Of a stretch of DNA of 44,285 nt, positions 7,826 to 16,967 are shown piece after piece (position 1 is the stretch's first letter; each line of letters begins with the position of its first letter). The translations under genes were made by a program, and so were the position numbers. The stretch comes from Dyella flagellata (GTDB lineage: Bacteria; Pseudomonadota; Gammaproteobacteria; Xanthomonadales; Rhodanobacteraceae). The stretch spans positions 60,734 to 105,018 of the forward strand of contig NZ_BSOA01000008.1 in assembly GCF_030160275.1 (NCBI RefSeq). Direction: 5' to 3'. The notes below the pieces were generated by a model. It ran no database searches and was not told the origin of the DNA. It saw nothing but the letters and a program-made list of their open reading frames with translations.

Positions 7826-10800
7826 CTACAGATGCAGGCTGAAATCAGCCCGCGTGCTCTTGCCCTTGTCGTCGATCCCTTTGGCATCCAGCTTCGGCGC
7901 CAGCTCGAACACCCGGTTATCGGCGATCTTGCCTTGCAGGTATTGGCGCACCGCATTGGCGCGGCGCTCGGCCAGGTGGCGCAGGGCATCCTGGTCGACC
8001 GTCACGTTGGCTTCGAGCATCCTGGTCATTTCCTCGGCAGGCTGTGACTTGGTCAAGCCGATCAAATCGCGCGGCTTATCGAACTTGGCGTGCTTGTAGG
8101 CCTTGGTCAGGTATTTGTTGTAGTCGTCGCTGCCCGGCTTCACGGGGGCGGCCTTGGCGGCGGCTGTGCCGATGTCGTCGGCTTCCTCCTTCTGCACCAT
8201 GTCATCGACCGTGACCTTGCGCAGGCCCTCCTCGTCGACCGATGAATCGACGCGGCCGGTGATGTCCAGCTTGATGTCCGGCTTCTTGTTGAGAATATCC
8301 ACCACATGCGTGAGCCGGTCTTGCGCCTGCGCATCGAGCACGGCCGACCCAGGTATGAACTCGACATAGTCCAGATCCTGTTGTCCGCCGCCACCGCCTA
8401 CCGAGGCCAGCAAGCGGAACGGCGAGGTCACCGCGCGCTTGAGCACATTCAGGAAGGCTTGCCAGATCACGCCGCCGAGGCTGAATTCAGGATCGTTGAG
8501 CGAACCGGACACGGGGACGTGGATGTCGATGTTGCCGTTGGAATCCTTCAGTAGCGCCACCGCGAGCTTCACCGGCAGATGGCTGATGCCGGGGCCTTCC
8601 ATGCGATCGCCGAAAGTCAGCTGGTTGAGCACGATGTGGTTGTCCGCGTTCAACTTGTTCTGGTCCAGTTGATAGTGCACATCCATCGTGAGCCGACCCT
8701 TGGTGATCGGGTAGCCGGCGTACTTGCCGGAGTAGGGCGTCAGGTGGGTGAGCTCCACGTCATTGGCCTTGGCCTTGATGTCCAGGAACGCCATCGGCGT
8801 GAGCGGGTTGATGCCGCCTTCGATGCTCACCGGGGAGGTGTCGTCCAGTTCGCCTTGCAGCGCGACATCGGCCGGCTTGCCGGTGGTATCGGTGCCGAAA
8901 GCGCCGATCTTGCCGGCGAGCTGGGTGATGTTGGCGGTGTAATTGGGCTTGATGAAGTTGTCGGTGTAATTGAGATTGCCGTTGGCCAGCGTGATCTGGC
9001 CAATATGGATGTCTGCCGGCGGTGTGGCGGAGCTCGACGTGGTGGCAAGGGTTGCCGTGGTCGTATGGCCGCCGCCCGGTGCACGCGACGTTTCTTTTGC
9101 GGGTGGTGGCACGCTCTGCTGAGGTGCGACGCCTGCTTGTTCGTGCGTCACAGAAACCGGTGCCTGGGCTGGATTGGATACGACATCCAGCAAATTGAGT
9201 CGGCCATTGGCGTTCATGATCACGCGGGCATAGAAATCATCAACCGCAATGCCCGCGACATCGACCTTGGGCGCGCTGCCGTCCATTTGCAGCTTCATCC
9301 CGCTGGCCGCGAGCGTATTCCAGCGCAGGAAATCCTCACCGGTCAGCTTGTCCAGCACCTGCACGCGGGTCAGCGCCATGCTGCCCGCATAAGCCATCAA
9401 GGCTTGCGGCTTGCGATCGCGATAGCGGACGCGTCCATTCGCACTGAGCTTTGCGCTATCGATGTTCACGTTCAGCGGCACCTGCACCAGCGACGCAAAT
9501 GGCGCGACATTCAGCTTGTTTGCCACGATGCGCAGGTCGGCGTCCATCGGTTCGGGTTTGACCTGGCCATCGGCCTTGAATGTGCCGTGACCGATGCCGC
9601 CGCTCAGATCCAGCTTGACCGGCTTGCGCATGTCGTCCGAAAGACTTTCGAGGCTGAATTTATCCGCATGGATCTCGATGCGTCCCTGCTTGGCGGGCAG
9701 GCTGGGATCGGTGAGCGCAAAACTGCTGTCGCCGATGACCAGATGCGCAATGCTCCAATGCCACGACGGCGACGCGGCCGGCTTGCCCTTGGCCGGCGGC
9801 GAGGGCTTGCTCAGATTCGCCAGATCCATGTTGCCGTTCTTCAGTCGCTGGGCTTCGATCTTCAAGCCGTGCAAGCTGACGTCACTGAGCTGAGCGGTAC
9901 TGCTGCCGAGGTCGAAATGATGGACATCTACCGCCAGCGTCTGCCACGCCACCGGCTTGCGGTCTCGTTGCTTCAGCTCGAAATCGTTGACGGCAAGCTT
10001 GCTGTTGTCGACGGTCAGGGCAAGCGTCTTGCTCCAGTCGATTTTTTGTTTCGTATCCCCATCCAGGGTGCCGCTGGCGATTTCCGCGTTGAGCGCGGGA
10101 CCTAACGCCGCCAGCGGCTGCAAGCCGACATGGCTCGCGCTGAGCTGGCCTTCGAAGCGGCTGTTCTTCTCGAACAAGTTGCCGACGGCATGCAAGGTTC
10201 CGCCGGCCAGTCCGGCGTTCACATCCACGGCGGCCGGTTGCGCCAAAACGGTGGAAAGGTGACGGACGCTACCCTGCATGTTTTCCAGTTGCAGGTGCAC
10301 TGGCGTTGGGCCGGTGAGATCGTTGTAGTCGAACGAGCTGCCCTTGAGGGCGAGCGTACCGATCTCAGCATCGGTCGGTGGCGTGCCCGGTTTGGGCGGT
10401 GGCGAGTTCTTGCCGAGCAAGGCGTCGAAGTTGGTGTGTCCGCCGGGCAATTTGCTGTAATGCAGGCTCGCATGGTCGAGCTCAAGCATGTTGAAGTGAT
10501 AGCGCGACTCAAGCGGCTGGACGTCTTGCAATGCGGCGGCAACATGCCCCAGTTCGAGGATCGGGGCATGCTCATGGGTGGTCATGCTGAAGTTGTCCAG
10601 CTGCAACGCACCCTGCAGCGCCAATTGCGGGGCCGGCTGCGCCTGCACGAAATGCACCTCCAGCGTGCCCGACAGCAAGCCGCTGGGAATGTCGGCGGGC
10701 AAGGGCGCGGGGGAGTAAGCCAGGTACTTGGCCAGGTCCAGGCGATCCAGGTTGAAGCTGATCACCGATTCGCGGCTGCTCGCAAACGGCTTGGTCTGTC

Positions 10801-11482
10801 CCTGGATCCGCAGTGGACTGCCATCAACGCGCATGGCCAGCAGCGGCTGTACGAAGATGTTGACGTCGTGCGGCAGGTTGGCGACGAACGGAATGCCAAG
10901 CTCAAGCTGGTCCACACGGTGCGTGGCATTGAGCACCTTGTCGTCGAAGCTGATGTCGCCGTTGTGAATGCTGATATTGGAAATCGCGAAACGCGTCGGC
11001 GCTGCGTTCGGGTCCGCCGGCTTCGATTCGAAGCGCTCAAGGATGTCGCTGAAGTTGAACGTCTTGGGACCGCTGCGCACAATGCGAATCTGAGGATGCT
11101 GCAGCGTCAGTTGGTCCAGCACCGGAGCCAGGTGGAAGAGCGAACTCCACGAGGCGTTCACCACCAGCTGGTCGAGATCGACGAAGGACGAAGCGCCATC
11201 GCGTTCGCCGATATGCAGTTTGTCCACCGTCAGTCGTATCGTATACGGATTGAAGTGGATCGCGCCGATCGCAACGGGGCGCTGCAACTGGGCGGTCAGC
11301 TGCTTTTCGAGCTGGCTCTTGATGATGCCGGGCGCGATGAAAAAGCCGAACAGGCCGAACAGCGCAAGCGCAATGACGATCACCAGCGACGTGATGCGCA
11401 GTCGGCGGGAGCGGTACAGGCCTGCTGCGCGTTCGCGGCTGGCCTGGAGCAGCGCATTGGGTGACAGGTTCCGGTTTGCCAT
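7826..11482 (-). CDS. Large DUF748 / AsmA-like envelope protein
   Basis: 1218 residues from ATG 11482 (AGGAG ten bases upstream); an in-frame GTG at 11509 is an alternative. One N-terminal membrane helix (about 30-51, ITSLVIVIALALFGLFGFFIAPG) anchors a very long, repetitive beta-rich region. It recalls AsmA/TamB-type lipid-transport or scaffold proteins: a DUF748 block near the N-terminus (PVAIGAIHFNPYTIRLTV), a second from about 860, and repeated short strands and SSTAQL-like segments between. A Pro/Thr/Ser-rich linker (about 810-850) splits the two. The C-terminus has an OmpA-like fragment (YVEFIPGSAVLDAQAQDRL ... DIKLDITGRVDSS). It is likely anchored in the inner membrane and spans the periplasm; its cargo is unknown. 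It lies between tdh and the borosin-like genes in the same orientation. Confidence 0.82.
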   Translation of the reverse strand: MANRNLSPNALLQASRERAAGLYRSRRLRITSLVIVIALALFGLFGFFIAPGIIKSQLEKQLTAQLQRPVAIGAIHFNPYTIRLTVDKLHIGERDGASSFVDLDQLVVNASWSSLFHLAPVLDQLTLQHPQIRIVRSGPKTFNFSDILERFESKPADPNAAPTRFAISNISIHNGDISFDDKVLNATHRVDQLELGIPFVANLPHDVNIFVQPLLAMRVDGSPLRIQGQTKPFASSRESVISFNLDRLDLAKYLAYSPAPLPADIPSGLLSGTLEVHFVQAQPAPQLALQGALQLDNFSMTTHEHAPILELGHVAAALQDVQPLESRYHFNMLELDHASLHYSKLPGGHTNFDALLGKNSPPPKPGTPPTDAEIGTLALKGSSFDYNDLTGPTPVHLQLENMQGSVRHLSTVLAQPAAVDVNAGLAGGTLHAVGNLFEKNSRFEGQLSASHVGLQPLAALGPALNAEIASGTLDGDTKQKIDWSKTLALTVDNSKLAVNDFELKQRDRKPVAWQTLAVDVHHFDLGSSTAQLSDVSLHGLKIEAQRLKNGNMDLANLSKPSPPAKGKPAASPSWHWSIAHLVIGDSSFALTDPSLPAKQGRIEIHADKFSLESLSDDMRKPVKLDLSGGIGHGTFKADGQVKPEPMDADLRIVANKLNVAPFASLVQVPLNVNIDSAKLSANGRVRYRDRKPQALMAYAGSMALTRVQVLDKLTGEDFLRWNTLAASGMKLQMDGSAPKVDVAGIAVDDFYARVIMNANGRLNLLDVVSNPAQAPVSVTHEQAGVAPQQSVPPPAKETSRAPGGGHTTTATLATTSSSATPPADIHIGQITLANGNLNYTDNFIKPNYTANITQLAGKIGAFGTDTTGKPADVALQGELDDTSPVSIEGGINPLTPMAFLDIKAKANDVELTHLTPYSGKYAGYPITKGRLTMDVHYQLDQNKLNADNHIVLNQLTFGDRMEGPGISHLPVKLAVALLKDSNGNIDIHVPVSGSLNDPEFSLGGVIWQAFLNVLKRAVTSPFRLLASVGGGGGQQDLDYVEFIPGSAVLDAQAQDRLTHVVDILNKKPDIKLDITGRVDSSVDEEGLRKVTVDDMVQKEEADDIGTAAAKAAPVKPGSDDYNKYLTKAYKHAKFDKPRDLIGLTKSQPAEEMTRMLEANVTVDQDALRHLAERRANAVRQYLQGKIADNRVFELAPKLDAKGIDDKGKSTRADFSLHL

Positions 11483-11633
11483 GCCGTCGATGCTCCTACC
11501 GTGACACAAGCGGACCGATCGTGCCGGCGCAACAAGCCGTGCACTATCCCAAACTTCATGTCGGCACGCTGGCGGGAGTGTAGCGTGCGAGGTAGGAATT
11601 GCGTAGAAGCCAGGTCAGGCTTTTTTTAAGAGA

Positions 11634-11694
11634 GAGGCCGGGGTTACTATCCCGGCCTCCGTCTCGCCATGCTACCGGGATTGGCATCCCGAGC
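11634..11694. repeat. Pair of palindromes, diverged REP-like element
   Basis: A 9-bp perfect stem GAGGCCGGG / CCCGGCCTC (11634-11659) is followed after a short spacer with CCATGC by a second dyad, CCGGGAT-TGGC-ATCCCGAG (11675-11692). The two-hairpin layout and the GGGATTGGCATCCC core match the GTAG-type elements elsewhere in the window, but this copy is diverged. It sits just downstream of tdh with no T-tract on the tdh strand. Confidence 0.55.
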
Positions 11695-11700
11695 CTGGGC

Positions 11701-12723
11701 TTAGTGCCAGGAGCAGACCACCTTGCCGCACAGCCCGGCGTCCATCAGGTCAAAGCCCTTCTGGAAGTCGTCGATGTGGATCTGGTGGGTGAGCACCTTT
11801 TGCAGCGGGAAGCCGGTAAGCACCATCTGGGTCATCTTGTACCAGGTCTCGTACATTCGGCGACCGTAGATACCCTGCAGTGTAAGGCCCTTGAAGATCA
11901 CCTTGTCCCAGTCGATGCCGGCGCCCTTGGGCAGGATGCCGAGCAGCGCGATCTTGCCGCCGTGGTACATGCAATCGAGCATGTCGTTGAAGGCGCGCTG
12001 GTTGCCGCTCATTTCCAGGCCCACGTCGAAGCCCTCCATGTGCAGGTCCTTCATGACGTCTTTCAGTGACTGGTTGGCTACGTTCACCACGCGTGTCGCG
12101 CCCATGTCGGCGGCCAGCTTGAGGCGAAAGTCATTGATGTCCGTGACCACCACGTTGCGCGCGCCTACGTGCTTGGCGATGCCGGCTGCGATGATGCCAA
12201 TCGGGCCCGCGCCGGTGATCAGCACGTCTTCGCCGACCATGTCGAACTCCAGCGCGCAATGCGCGGCGTTGCCGTAGGGATCGAAGAAGGCGGCCAGCTC
12301 GGAGGGGATCTGGTCCGGAATCGGCCACAGGTTGGCGGCCGGCATGGTCATGTATTCGGCGAAGGCGCCATTGCGATTCACGCCGATGCCCACCGTGTTC
12401 GGGCACAGATGCTGGCGGCCGGCGCGGCAGTTGCGGCAATGGCCGCAGACGATGTGGCCTTCGGCAGAAACACGGTCGCCGATCTTGTAGCCGGTCACGC
12501 CCGGTCCGATCTCCACGACGCGGCCGACGAACTCATGGCCGATGGTGAGGCCGGGCTTGATGGTGCGCTGGGACCACTCGTCCCACTTGTAAATATGTAG
12601 GTCGGTGCCGCAGATCGCGGTCTTTTCCAGTTTGATCAGCACCTCGTTCGGGCCGACTTCCGGCACCGGCACTTCTTCCATCCAGATGCCTTTTTCGGGC
12701 AGGCGCTTGACCAGGGCTTTCAT
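11701..12723 (-). CDS. tdh: L-threonine 3-dehydrogenase
   Basis: 340 residues from ATG 12723 ([20 protein letters not shown]), which matches the family's usual N-terminus and length; in-frame ATGs at 12735 and 12744 are alternatives. It is a zinc-dependent medium-chain dehydrogenase that oxidises L-threonine to 2-amino-3-oxobutyrate with NAD. Catalytic zinc ligands are Cys38 (TAICGTD), His63 and Glu64 (GHEF). The structural zinc site is Cys93, Cys96, Cys99 and Cys107 ([15 protein letters not shown]). The NAD-binding GAGPIG motif lies at about 170. The product is the substrate of Kbl, encoded further down the same strand. It diverges from miaA across about 190 bp. Confidence 0.97.
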   Translation of the reverse strand: MKALVKRLPEKGIWMEEVPVPEVGPNEVLIKLEKTAICGTDLHIYKWDEWSQRTIKPGLTIGHEFVGRVVEIGPGVTGYKIGDRVSAEGHIVCGHCRNCRAGRQHLCPNTVGIGVNRNGAFAEYMTMPAANLWPIPDQIPSELAAFFDPYGNAAHCALEFDMVGEDVLITGAGPIGIIAAGIAKHVGARNVVVTDINDFRLKLAADMGATRVVNVANQSLKDVMKDLHMEGFDVGLEMSGNQRAFNDMLDCMYHGGKIALLGILPKGAGIDWDKVIFKGLTLQGIYGRRMYETWYKMTQMVLTGFPLQKVLTHQIHIDDFQKGFDLMDAGLCGKVVCSWH

Positions 12724-12841
12724 CGTTTGCGGCATGGGGTACATCCACAGCAGGCGGGGGGAGGAATGCAAGCGACGATTATATCGGTCGATGCCGCGAG
12801 GGCTTTACTGCGCCGCCGCATGCGCAGCGGATGGCTTTTCT

Positions 12842-12862
12842 GCCGTTGCACGAAGCAACGGC
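12842..12862. repeat. Hairpin in the tdh/miaA divergent region
   Basis: GCCGTTGC-ACGAA-GCAACGGC is a perfect 8-bp dyad with a 5-nt gap. It lies between two divergent starts and so cannot terminate either gene; it could be an operator or a 5'-leader hairpin of miaA. Confidence 0.45.
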
Positions 12863-12910
12863 GAACAGCCATGCGGTTCGCAACAAAAGGCTAGTCGTTA
12901 AACTGTGCAG

Positions 12911-13858
12911 ATGCCTGTTGATCATCGCCCGCTCGCCATCTTCCTCATGGGCCCGACCGCGTCGGGCAAAACGGCGCTGGCGTGCGCCCTGAGCGAGCGT
13001 TTTCCACTTGACCTGATCAGCGTGGATTCGGCGCTGGTCTATCGTGGCCTGGATATCGGTTCGGCCAAGCCCGATGCCGCGACGCTCGCGCGCTACCCGC
13101 ATGCCTTGATCGACATCCGCGATCCGGCCGAGCCGTATTCGGCCGCGGAGTTCAGCGCGGACGCTCTGGCAACCATGCAGCGTGTCGGTGAAACCGGCCG
13201 CGTTCCCTTGTTGGTGGGCGGAACGGGGCTGTACTTCCGCGCGTTGCAGCGTGGCTTGTCCCGCCTGCCGGAGGCGGATGCCGAGGTGCGGGCGCAATTG
13301 GCAGAGCAGGCCGCGGCGATTGGCTGGGAAGGCATGCATTGCCGGCTGACGGAACTCGATCCGCAAGCCGCTGCACGCATCAAGCCCGGTGACGCACAGC
13401 GCATCCAGCGCGCACTGGAAGTGATCCAGCTGACCGGTCAGCCGCTCAGCGCGCAGCAGCAAGGCGGACGCGGCCAGGTTTTCCCATGGCGGGTGCTGAA
13501 GCTGGCGCTGGTGCCGGAAGACCGCGCCGCGCTGCACGCCCGTGCCGCCCAGCGCTTCGACAGCATGCTGCGCCAGGGCCTGCTCGATGAGGTGCGCGCG
13601 CTGCGCCAGCGTGGCGACCTGCGCCCGGATCTCCCGGCCATGCGTGCAGTGGGCTACCGACAGGCCTGGGAGCACCTGGATGGCCTCTATGATGCGACCC
13701 AGTTGCGCGATCGGGGCATCTTCGCCACCCGGCAGCTGGCCAAGCGGCAGATCACCTGGCTGCGCAGTGAGCTGGACGCGCGTGTGCTGGACCCGGAACG
13801 GATCGATTTGCCGGGGCGGGCGGTGGATGCCGTAGGGCTGTTCCTAGGTAGGAACTGA
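12911..13858 (+). CDS. miaA: tRNA dimethylallyltransferase
   Basis: 315 residues from ATG 12911 (a GTG two codons earlier at 12905 is possible). It adds a dimethylallyl group to N6 of A37 in tRNAs that read UNN codons. The P-loop GPTASGKT is at residues 14-21. The family blocks follow: [50 protein letters not shown] and [14 protein letters not shown]. It is the first gene of the conserved miaA-hfq-hflX-hflK-hflC-purA run. The 163 bp between it and hfq contain an AT-rich stretch (about 13880-13950) that could hold an hfq promoter. Confidence 0.97.
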   Translation: MPVDHRPLAIFLMGPTASGKTALACALSERFPLDLISVDSALVYRGLDIGSAKPDAATLARYPHALIDIRDPAEPYSAAEFSADALATMQRVGETGRVPLLVGGTGLYFRALQRGLSRLPEADAEVRAQLAEQAAAIGWEGMHCRLTELDPQAAARIKPGDAQRIQRALEVIQLTGQPLSAQQQGGRGQVFPWRVLKLALVPEDRAALHARAAQRFDSMLRQGLLDEVRALRQRGDLRPDLPAMRAVGYRQAWEHLDGLYDATQLRDRGIFATRQLAKRQITWLRSELDARVLDPERIDLPGRAVDAVGLFLGRN

Positions 13859-14021
13859 TACCTGGTTGTAAAGAAGCCGCCGTTATTTCGTTATGTCTTT
13901 GTCATGACTTACAAAACTCTTTCATCCTTGATTTAAAAGCGGTTAACATTTGGAAACTCGGGTCGGGGCGCCATTGGCGTCGCTTTTTTCCGGCCCATCC
14001 GTGTGATGGGGGAGAACAAAA

Positions 14022-14303
14022 ATGTCAAAAGGGCAATCCTTGCAAGATCCATTTCTGAACGCATTGCGCCGCGAGCGCGTACCGGTAGCCATCTACCTGG
14101 TCAATGGCATTAAGCTCCAGGGCACGATCGAATCGTTCGATCAGTTCGTGGTGCTGCTGCGCAACCAGGTCAGCCAGATGGTCTACAAACACGCCATCTC
14201 CACCGTGGTGCCAAGCCGCAACGTGCGCGTGGGCAATGGCCACGAAGGTCACGAAGGCCACGAAAACCACCTCGAGCACGCCTCGGTCGAAAGCGAAGGT
14301 TGA
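14022..14303 (+). CDS. hfq: RNA chaperone Hfq with a histidine-rich tail
   Basis: 93 residues. ATG 14022 is preceded by a strong GGGGGAG. The Sm core is complete: [19 protein letters not shown], Sm1 with [17 protein letters not shown], and Sm2 with [13 protein letters not shown]. The hexameric ring binds sRNAs and mRNAs to promote pairing. After about residue 72 the tail becomes [14 protein letters not shown], encoded by a 9-bp tandem repeat at 14241-14267, which gives a run of His and Glu that could bind metal. Its stop codon lies six bases before the proposed hflX start, in the same frame. Confidence 0.97.
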   Translation: MSKGQSLQDPFLNALRRERVPVAIYLVNGIKLQGTIESFDQFVVLLRNQVSQMVYKHAISTVVPSRNVRVGNGHEGHEGHENHLEHASVESEG

Positions 14304-14309
14304 TTCACT

Positions 14310-15620
14310 CTGTTCGATAGGCAAAAGAAAGGCGAACGGGCTGTGCTGGTCCTCCCGCACTCGCGGGGGGAAGGCGATGCGGCCGAGCGAGCAGAGGAGT
14401 TCGTCGAACTGGTGAGATCCGCTGGCGCGGAAGTGCTGGCGGAGATTCCCGCGCGCGTGGAAGCCCCAAATCCTCGCTACTACATCGGCACCGGCAAGGC
14501 CGAAGAAGTCGCCGAGGCGGTGCGCGCGCTGGAAGCGGACGTGGTGCTGGTCGACCACCTGCTTTCGCCGGTGCAAGAGCGCAACCTGGAAAAGCTGCTC
14601 AACGTGCGTGTGGTCGATCGCGCCGGCCTGATCCTGGACATCTTCGCCCAGCGCGCCCGTTCCCACGAAGGCAAGCTGGAAGTGGAACTGGCCCAGCTCA
14701 AGCACCTGGCTACCCGCCTGGTTCGCGGCTGGACGCACTTGGAGCGCCAGCGCGGCGGCGCCATTGGCCTGCGTGGACCTGGTGAAACGCAGCTGGAAAC
14801 CGACCGCCGCCTGCTCGGCGAGCGGGTGAAGATGCTCAGCAAGCGCCTGGAAAAGGTGCAGACCCAGCGCACCCAGCAGCGTCGCGCACGCTTGCGCAAC
14901 ACCGTGCCGCGGGTGGCCCTGGTGGGTTACACCAATGCCGGCAAGTCCACCCTGTTCAATACGCTCACGCAAGGCGATGTCTATGCGGCGGACCAGTTGT
15001 TCGCCACGCTCGATCCCACCGTGCGCAAGCTCGAAGACTTGAGCTGCGGTCCCGCCGTGCTGGCCGATACGGTGGGTTTCATCCGCGAGTTGCCGCACGA
15101 CCTGGTGGCCGCCTTCCGCGGCACCCTGGCCGAAGCGTGTGATGCGGATCTGTTGTTGCACGTCAGCGATGCCGCGGATGAAGAGCGTGAGCGCCTGCAC
15201 CAAGTCGTCGACCAGGTGTTGGAAGAAATCGGCGCGGGCGATATGCCGCAGTTGCGGGTGATGAACAAGATCGACCTCGCTGGCGGCGAGCCTCGTATCG
15301 TGCGAAACGCCGAAGGCGTGCCGCAACAGGTATGGCTCTCGGCCGCTACAGGCGCAGGCCTGGACTTGTTGCGTGAGGCCTTGGGCGAATGCCTGGGCGG
15401 CGAGCGCGTGCAGTCCGAACTGCGCCTGCCGCTGTCGGCGGGGCGGCTGCATGCCCGTTTGCGCGCGGCCGGCGCCATCGCGGAAGAAGCCGTCGATGAA
15501 GAGGGCTGGCGTCTTCGCATCGATGCTCCGAGAAGCGTGCTGGCGCCGCTCACCGGCGGGCAGGGCCAGGATGTCGAGCTGTTGCGCGGATTGCTGGGCA
15601 ATCCCGATACGGCTATGTGA
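14310..15620 (+). CDS. hflX: Ribosome-associated GTPase HflX, apparent CTG start
   Basis: 436 residues if translation starts at CTG 14310. The first in-frame standard start is GTG 14343, but the conserved HflX N-terminus (here (L)FDRQKKGERAVLVLPHSR, compare E. coli MFDRYDAGEQAVLV) is encoded upstream of it, so the CTG is the likelier start; GAAGG lies ten bases ahead. The order is an N-terminal HflX domain (PRYYIGTGKAEE ... DHLLSPVQERNLE ... RAGLILDIFAQRARSHEGKLEVELAQL), a glycine-rich GLRGPGETQLETDRR, and the GTPase core with G1 GYTNAGKST, G3 DTVGF and G4 NKID. It splits stalled ribosomes. The stop is followed by a REP-like element, not by a terminator. Confidence 0.95.
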   Translation: MFDRQKKGERAVLVLPHSRGEGDAAERAEEFVELVRSAGAEVLAEIPARVEAPNPRYYIGTGKAEEVAEAVRALEADVVLVDHLLSPVQERNLEKLLNVRVVDRAGLILDIFAQRARSHEGKLEVELAQLKHLATRLVRGWTHLERQRGGAIGLRGPGETQLETDRRLLGERVKMLSKRLEKVQTQRTQQRRARLRNTVPRVALVGYTNAGKSTLFNTLTQGDVYAADQLFATLDPTVRKLEDLSCGPAVLADTVGFIRELPHDLVAAFRGTLAEACDADLLLHVSDAADEERERLHQVVDQVLEEIGAGDMPQLRVMNKIDLAGGEPRIVRNAEGVPQQVWLSAATGAGLDLLREALGECLGGERVQSELRLPLSAGRLHARLRAAGAIAEEAVDEEGWRLRIDAPRSVLAPLTGGQGQDVELLRGLLGNPDTAM

Positions 15621-15624
15621 TTGC

Positions 15625-15697
15625 CTAGGCTGGGATGGCAATCCCAGCATCGCGAGGTCTCATGCACGGCAATGCTGGGATTGCCGTCCCAGCCTAC
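15625..15697. repeat. GTAG-type REP pair (inverted palindromes) inside the hfl operon
   Basis: Two 20-bp self-complementary units, GCTGGGATGGCAATCCCAGC and GCTGGGATTGCCGTCCCAGC, sit in inverted arrangement. Each outer end carries C/GTAG (CTAG at the left, CTAC at the right), and the 25-bp spacer contains CATGCACG. A near-identical element occurs at 31834-31906 and others at 26657-26723. The layout matches the BIME/GTAG-REP elements described in Xanthomonadales genomes. Confidence 0.85.
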
Positions 15698-15866
15698 GCC
15701 CCCGGCAGGAGCGGGACCCAATCGGCCGTCTCTGCTAGAATGCGACCGTTTGTGCGCCACCCTATCGAGGCGCTTGCACGCCACTATCCGTCACCATGTC
15801 CCAACCCGAACCCAGTGTTTTCCGGCCGTTGTTGCCGGCCTCCCAGCGGCCTCAAGGAGACTGACC

Positions 15867-16967
15867 ATGGCCTGGAACGAACCCGGCAACGGGCAGCGTG
15901 ATCCATGGAACAAGAACAAGCGCGGTTCCGGCGGCAAGCCCGGTGTCGAGACCGCCCTCAAGGACCTGTTCAAGCGCATCGGGCGCTTGGGCGGCCCCGG
16001 TGGCATCCTTACCATTGTGGTGGCTATCCTGCTGGCCTGGCTGCTGCTGACCAGCTACACCGTGATCGGGACCGGGCAGGTAGGCGTAGTGCAGCGTTTC
16101 GGCGCCTATGTGCGCATCGTCGGCGCCGGCTTTCACCTGAAACTGCCGGCGCCGATCGAAACCGCGCAGGCGGTGGCGACCTCACGCATACGCGCGATGT
16201 CCGACCAGGTCCGGATGCTCACGCGCGAGCAGGACATCGTTACGGTCGATTTCAACGTGCAGTACCAGGTGACCGATCCCAGGAAATACCTGTTCAGCGT
16301 GCGTGACCCGGACGGCACGCTCAACGAGGCCGCCCAGGCCGCCGTGCGCGCCGTGATCGGTGCGCAGGCCATGGACGATGTGCTCACCGGCCAGAGCGAA
16401 GGCAATGCGTCTACCCCGCATATGGGGACATTGCAGCAGCAGGTGCGCGAGCAGTTGCAGCACACACTGGATACCTATGACTGCGGCCTGCGGGTCACCG
16501 ACGTCAGCTTCCAGGCCATTACGCCGCCGCAGGAGGCAAAGGACGCCTTCGACGACGTGATCGCCGCACGCCAGGACCGTACGGGCCTGATTGACCAGGC
16601 CAAAGCCAATACCAGCCAGGACATTCCCAACGCCAAGGGCGAAGCCGGCCGCCTGGCGGCCGAAGCGCAAGCCTACAAGGCCGAGCGCATCGCGCGCGCG
16701 CAGGGTGACGTCGAGCGCTTCAATCTCATCCTCAAGGAATACCGCGCCGCGCCGGAAGTGACCCGTCGCCGCCTGTGGCTGGAAACCATGGAAGATGTCC
16801 TGCACGCTAGCAACAAGGTCATCGACGGTTCGGATGGCCGCAGCGTCATCAACATCGGCGGCGACCGTGGCGAAGTGCTGCCGGCCACCAACCTGCCGGG
16901 CGTCGGTACGGTAGCGCAGCCGGGTAATGCCGGTGGCGAAGAGGCAGAGAAGGGGAAGCAGCCATGA
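15867..16967 (+). CDS. hflK: FtsH modulator HflK (SPFH family)
   Basis: 366 residues from ATG 15867 (MAWNEPGNGQRDPWNKNK, the standard HflK opening), with AAGGAGA seven bases upstream; the longer open frame begins in repeat DNA and is not used. A Gly-rich N-terminus precedes one membrane helix at about 48-70 (ILTIVVAILLAWLLLTSYTVI). The SPFH/band-7 domain follows (GQVGVVQRFGAY ... TREQDIVTVDFNVQYQV ... GLRVTDVSFQAITPP), then a charged helical stretch with EAQAYKAERIARAQGD. With HflC it forms the periplasm-side HflKC cage that encloses FtsH. The stop overlaps the hflC start by 4 bp (ATGA). Confidence 0.97.
   Translation: MAWNEPGNGQRDPWNKNKRGSGGKPGVETALKDLFKRIGRLGGPGGILTIVVAILLAWLLLTSYTVIGTGQVGVVQRFGAYVRIVGAGFHLKLPAPIETAQAVATSRIRAMSDQVRMLTREQDIVTVDFNVQYQVTDPRKYLFSVRDPDGTLNEAAQAAVRAVIGAQAMDDVLTGQSEGNASTPHMGTLQQQVREQLQHTLDTYDCGLRVTDVSFQAITPPQEAKDAFDDVIAARQDRTGLIDQAKANTSQDIPNAKGEAGRLAAEAQAYKAERIARAQGDVERFNLILKEYRAAPEVTRRRLWLETMEDVLHASNKVIDGSDGRSVINIGGDRGEVLPATNLPGVGTVAQPGNAGGEEAEKGKQP

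Noticed and set aside
8579-10105. Long plus-strand frames opposite the DUF748 gene (also 10130-11464)
   Set aside because: Low-complexity, Val/Gly/Arg/His-rich translations typical of antisense shadows in GC-rich genes; no start signal.
11634-11694. Considered as tdh terminator
   Set aside because: The stem is strong but no T-tract follows on the tdh strand (AAAAAAA is found there instead), so it was listed as a repeat.
14025-15650. A 541-codon minus-strand frame opposite hfq and hflX
   Set aside because: Antisense to two well-defined genes and spanning the gap between them.
15621-15866. N-terminal extension of hflK through the REP pair
   Set aside because: It translates repeat DNA; MAWNEPGN at 15867 is the standard HflK opening with a good ribosome binding site.
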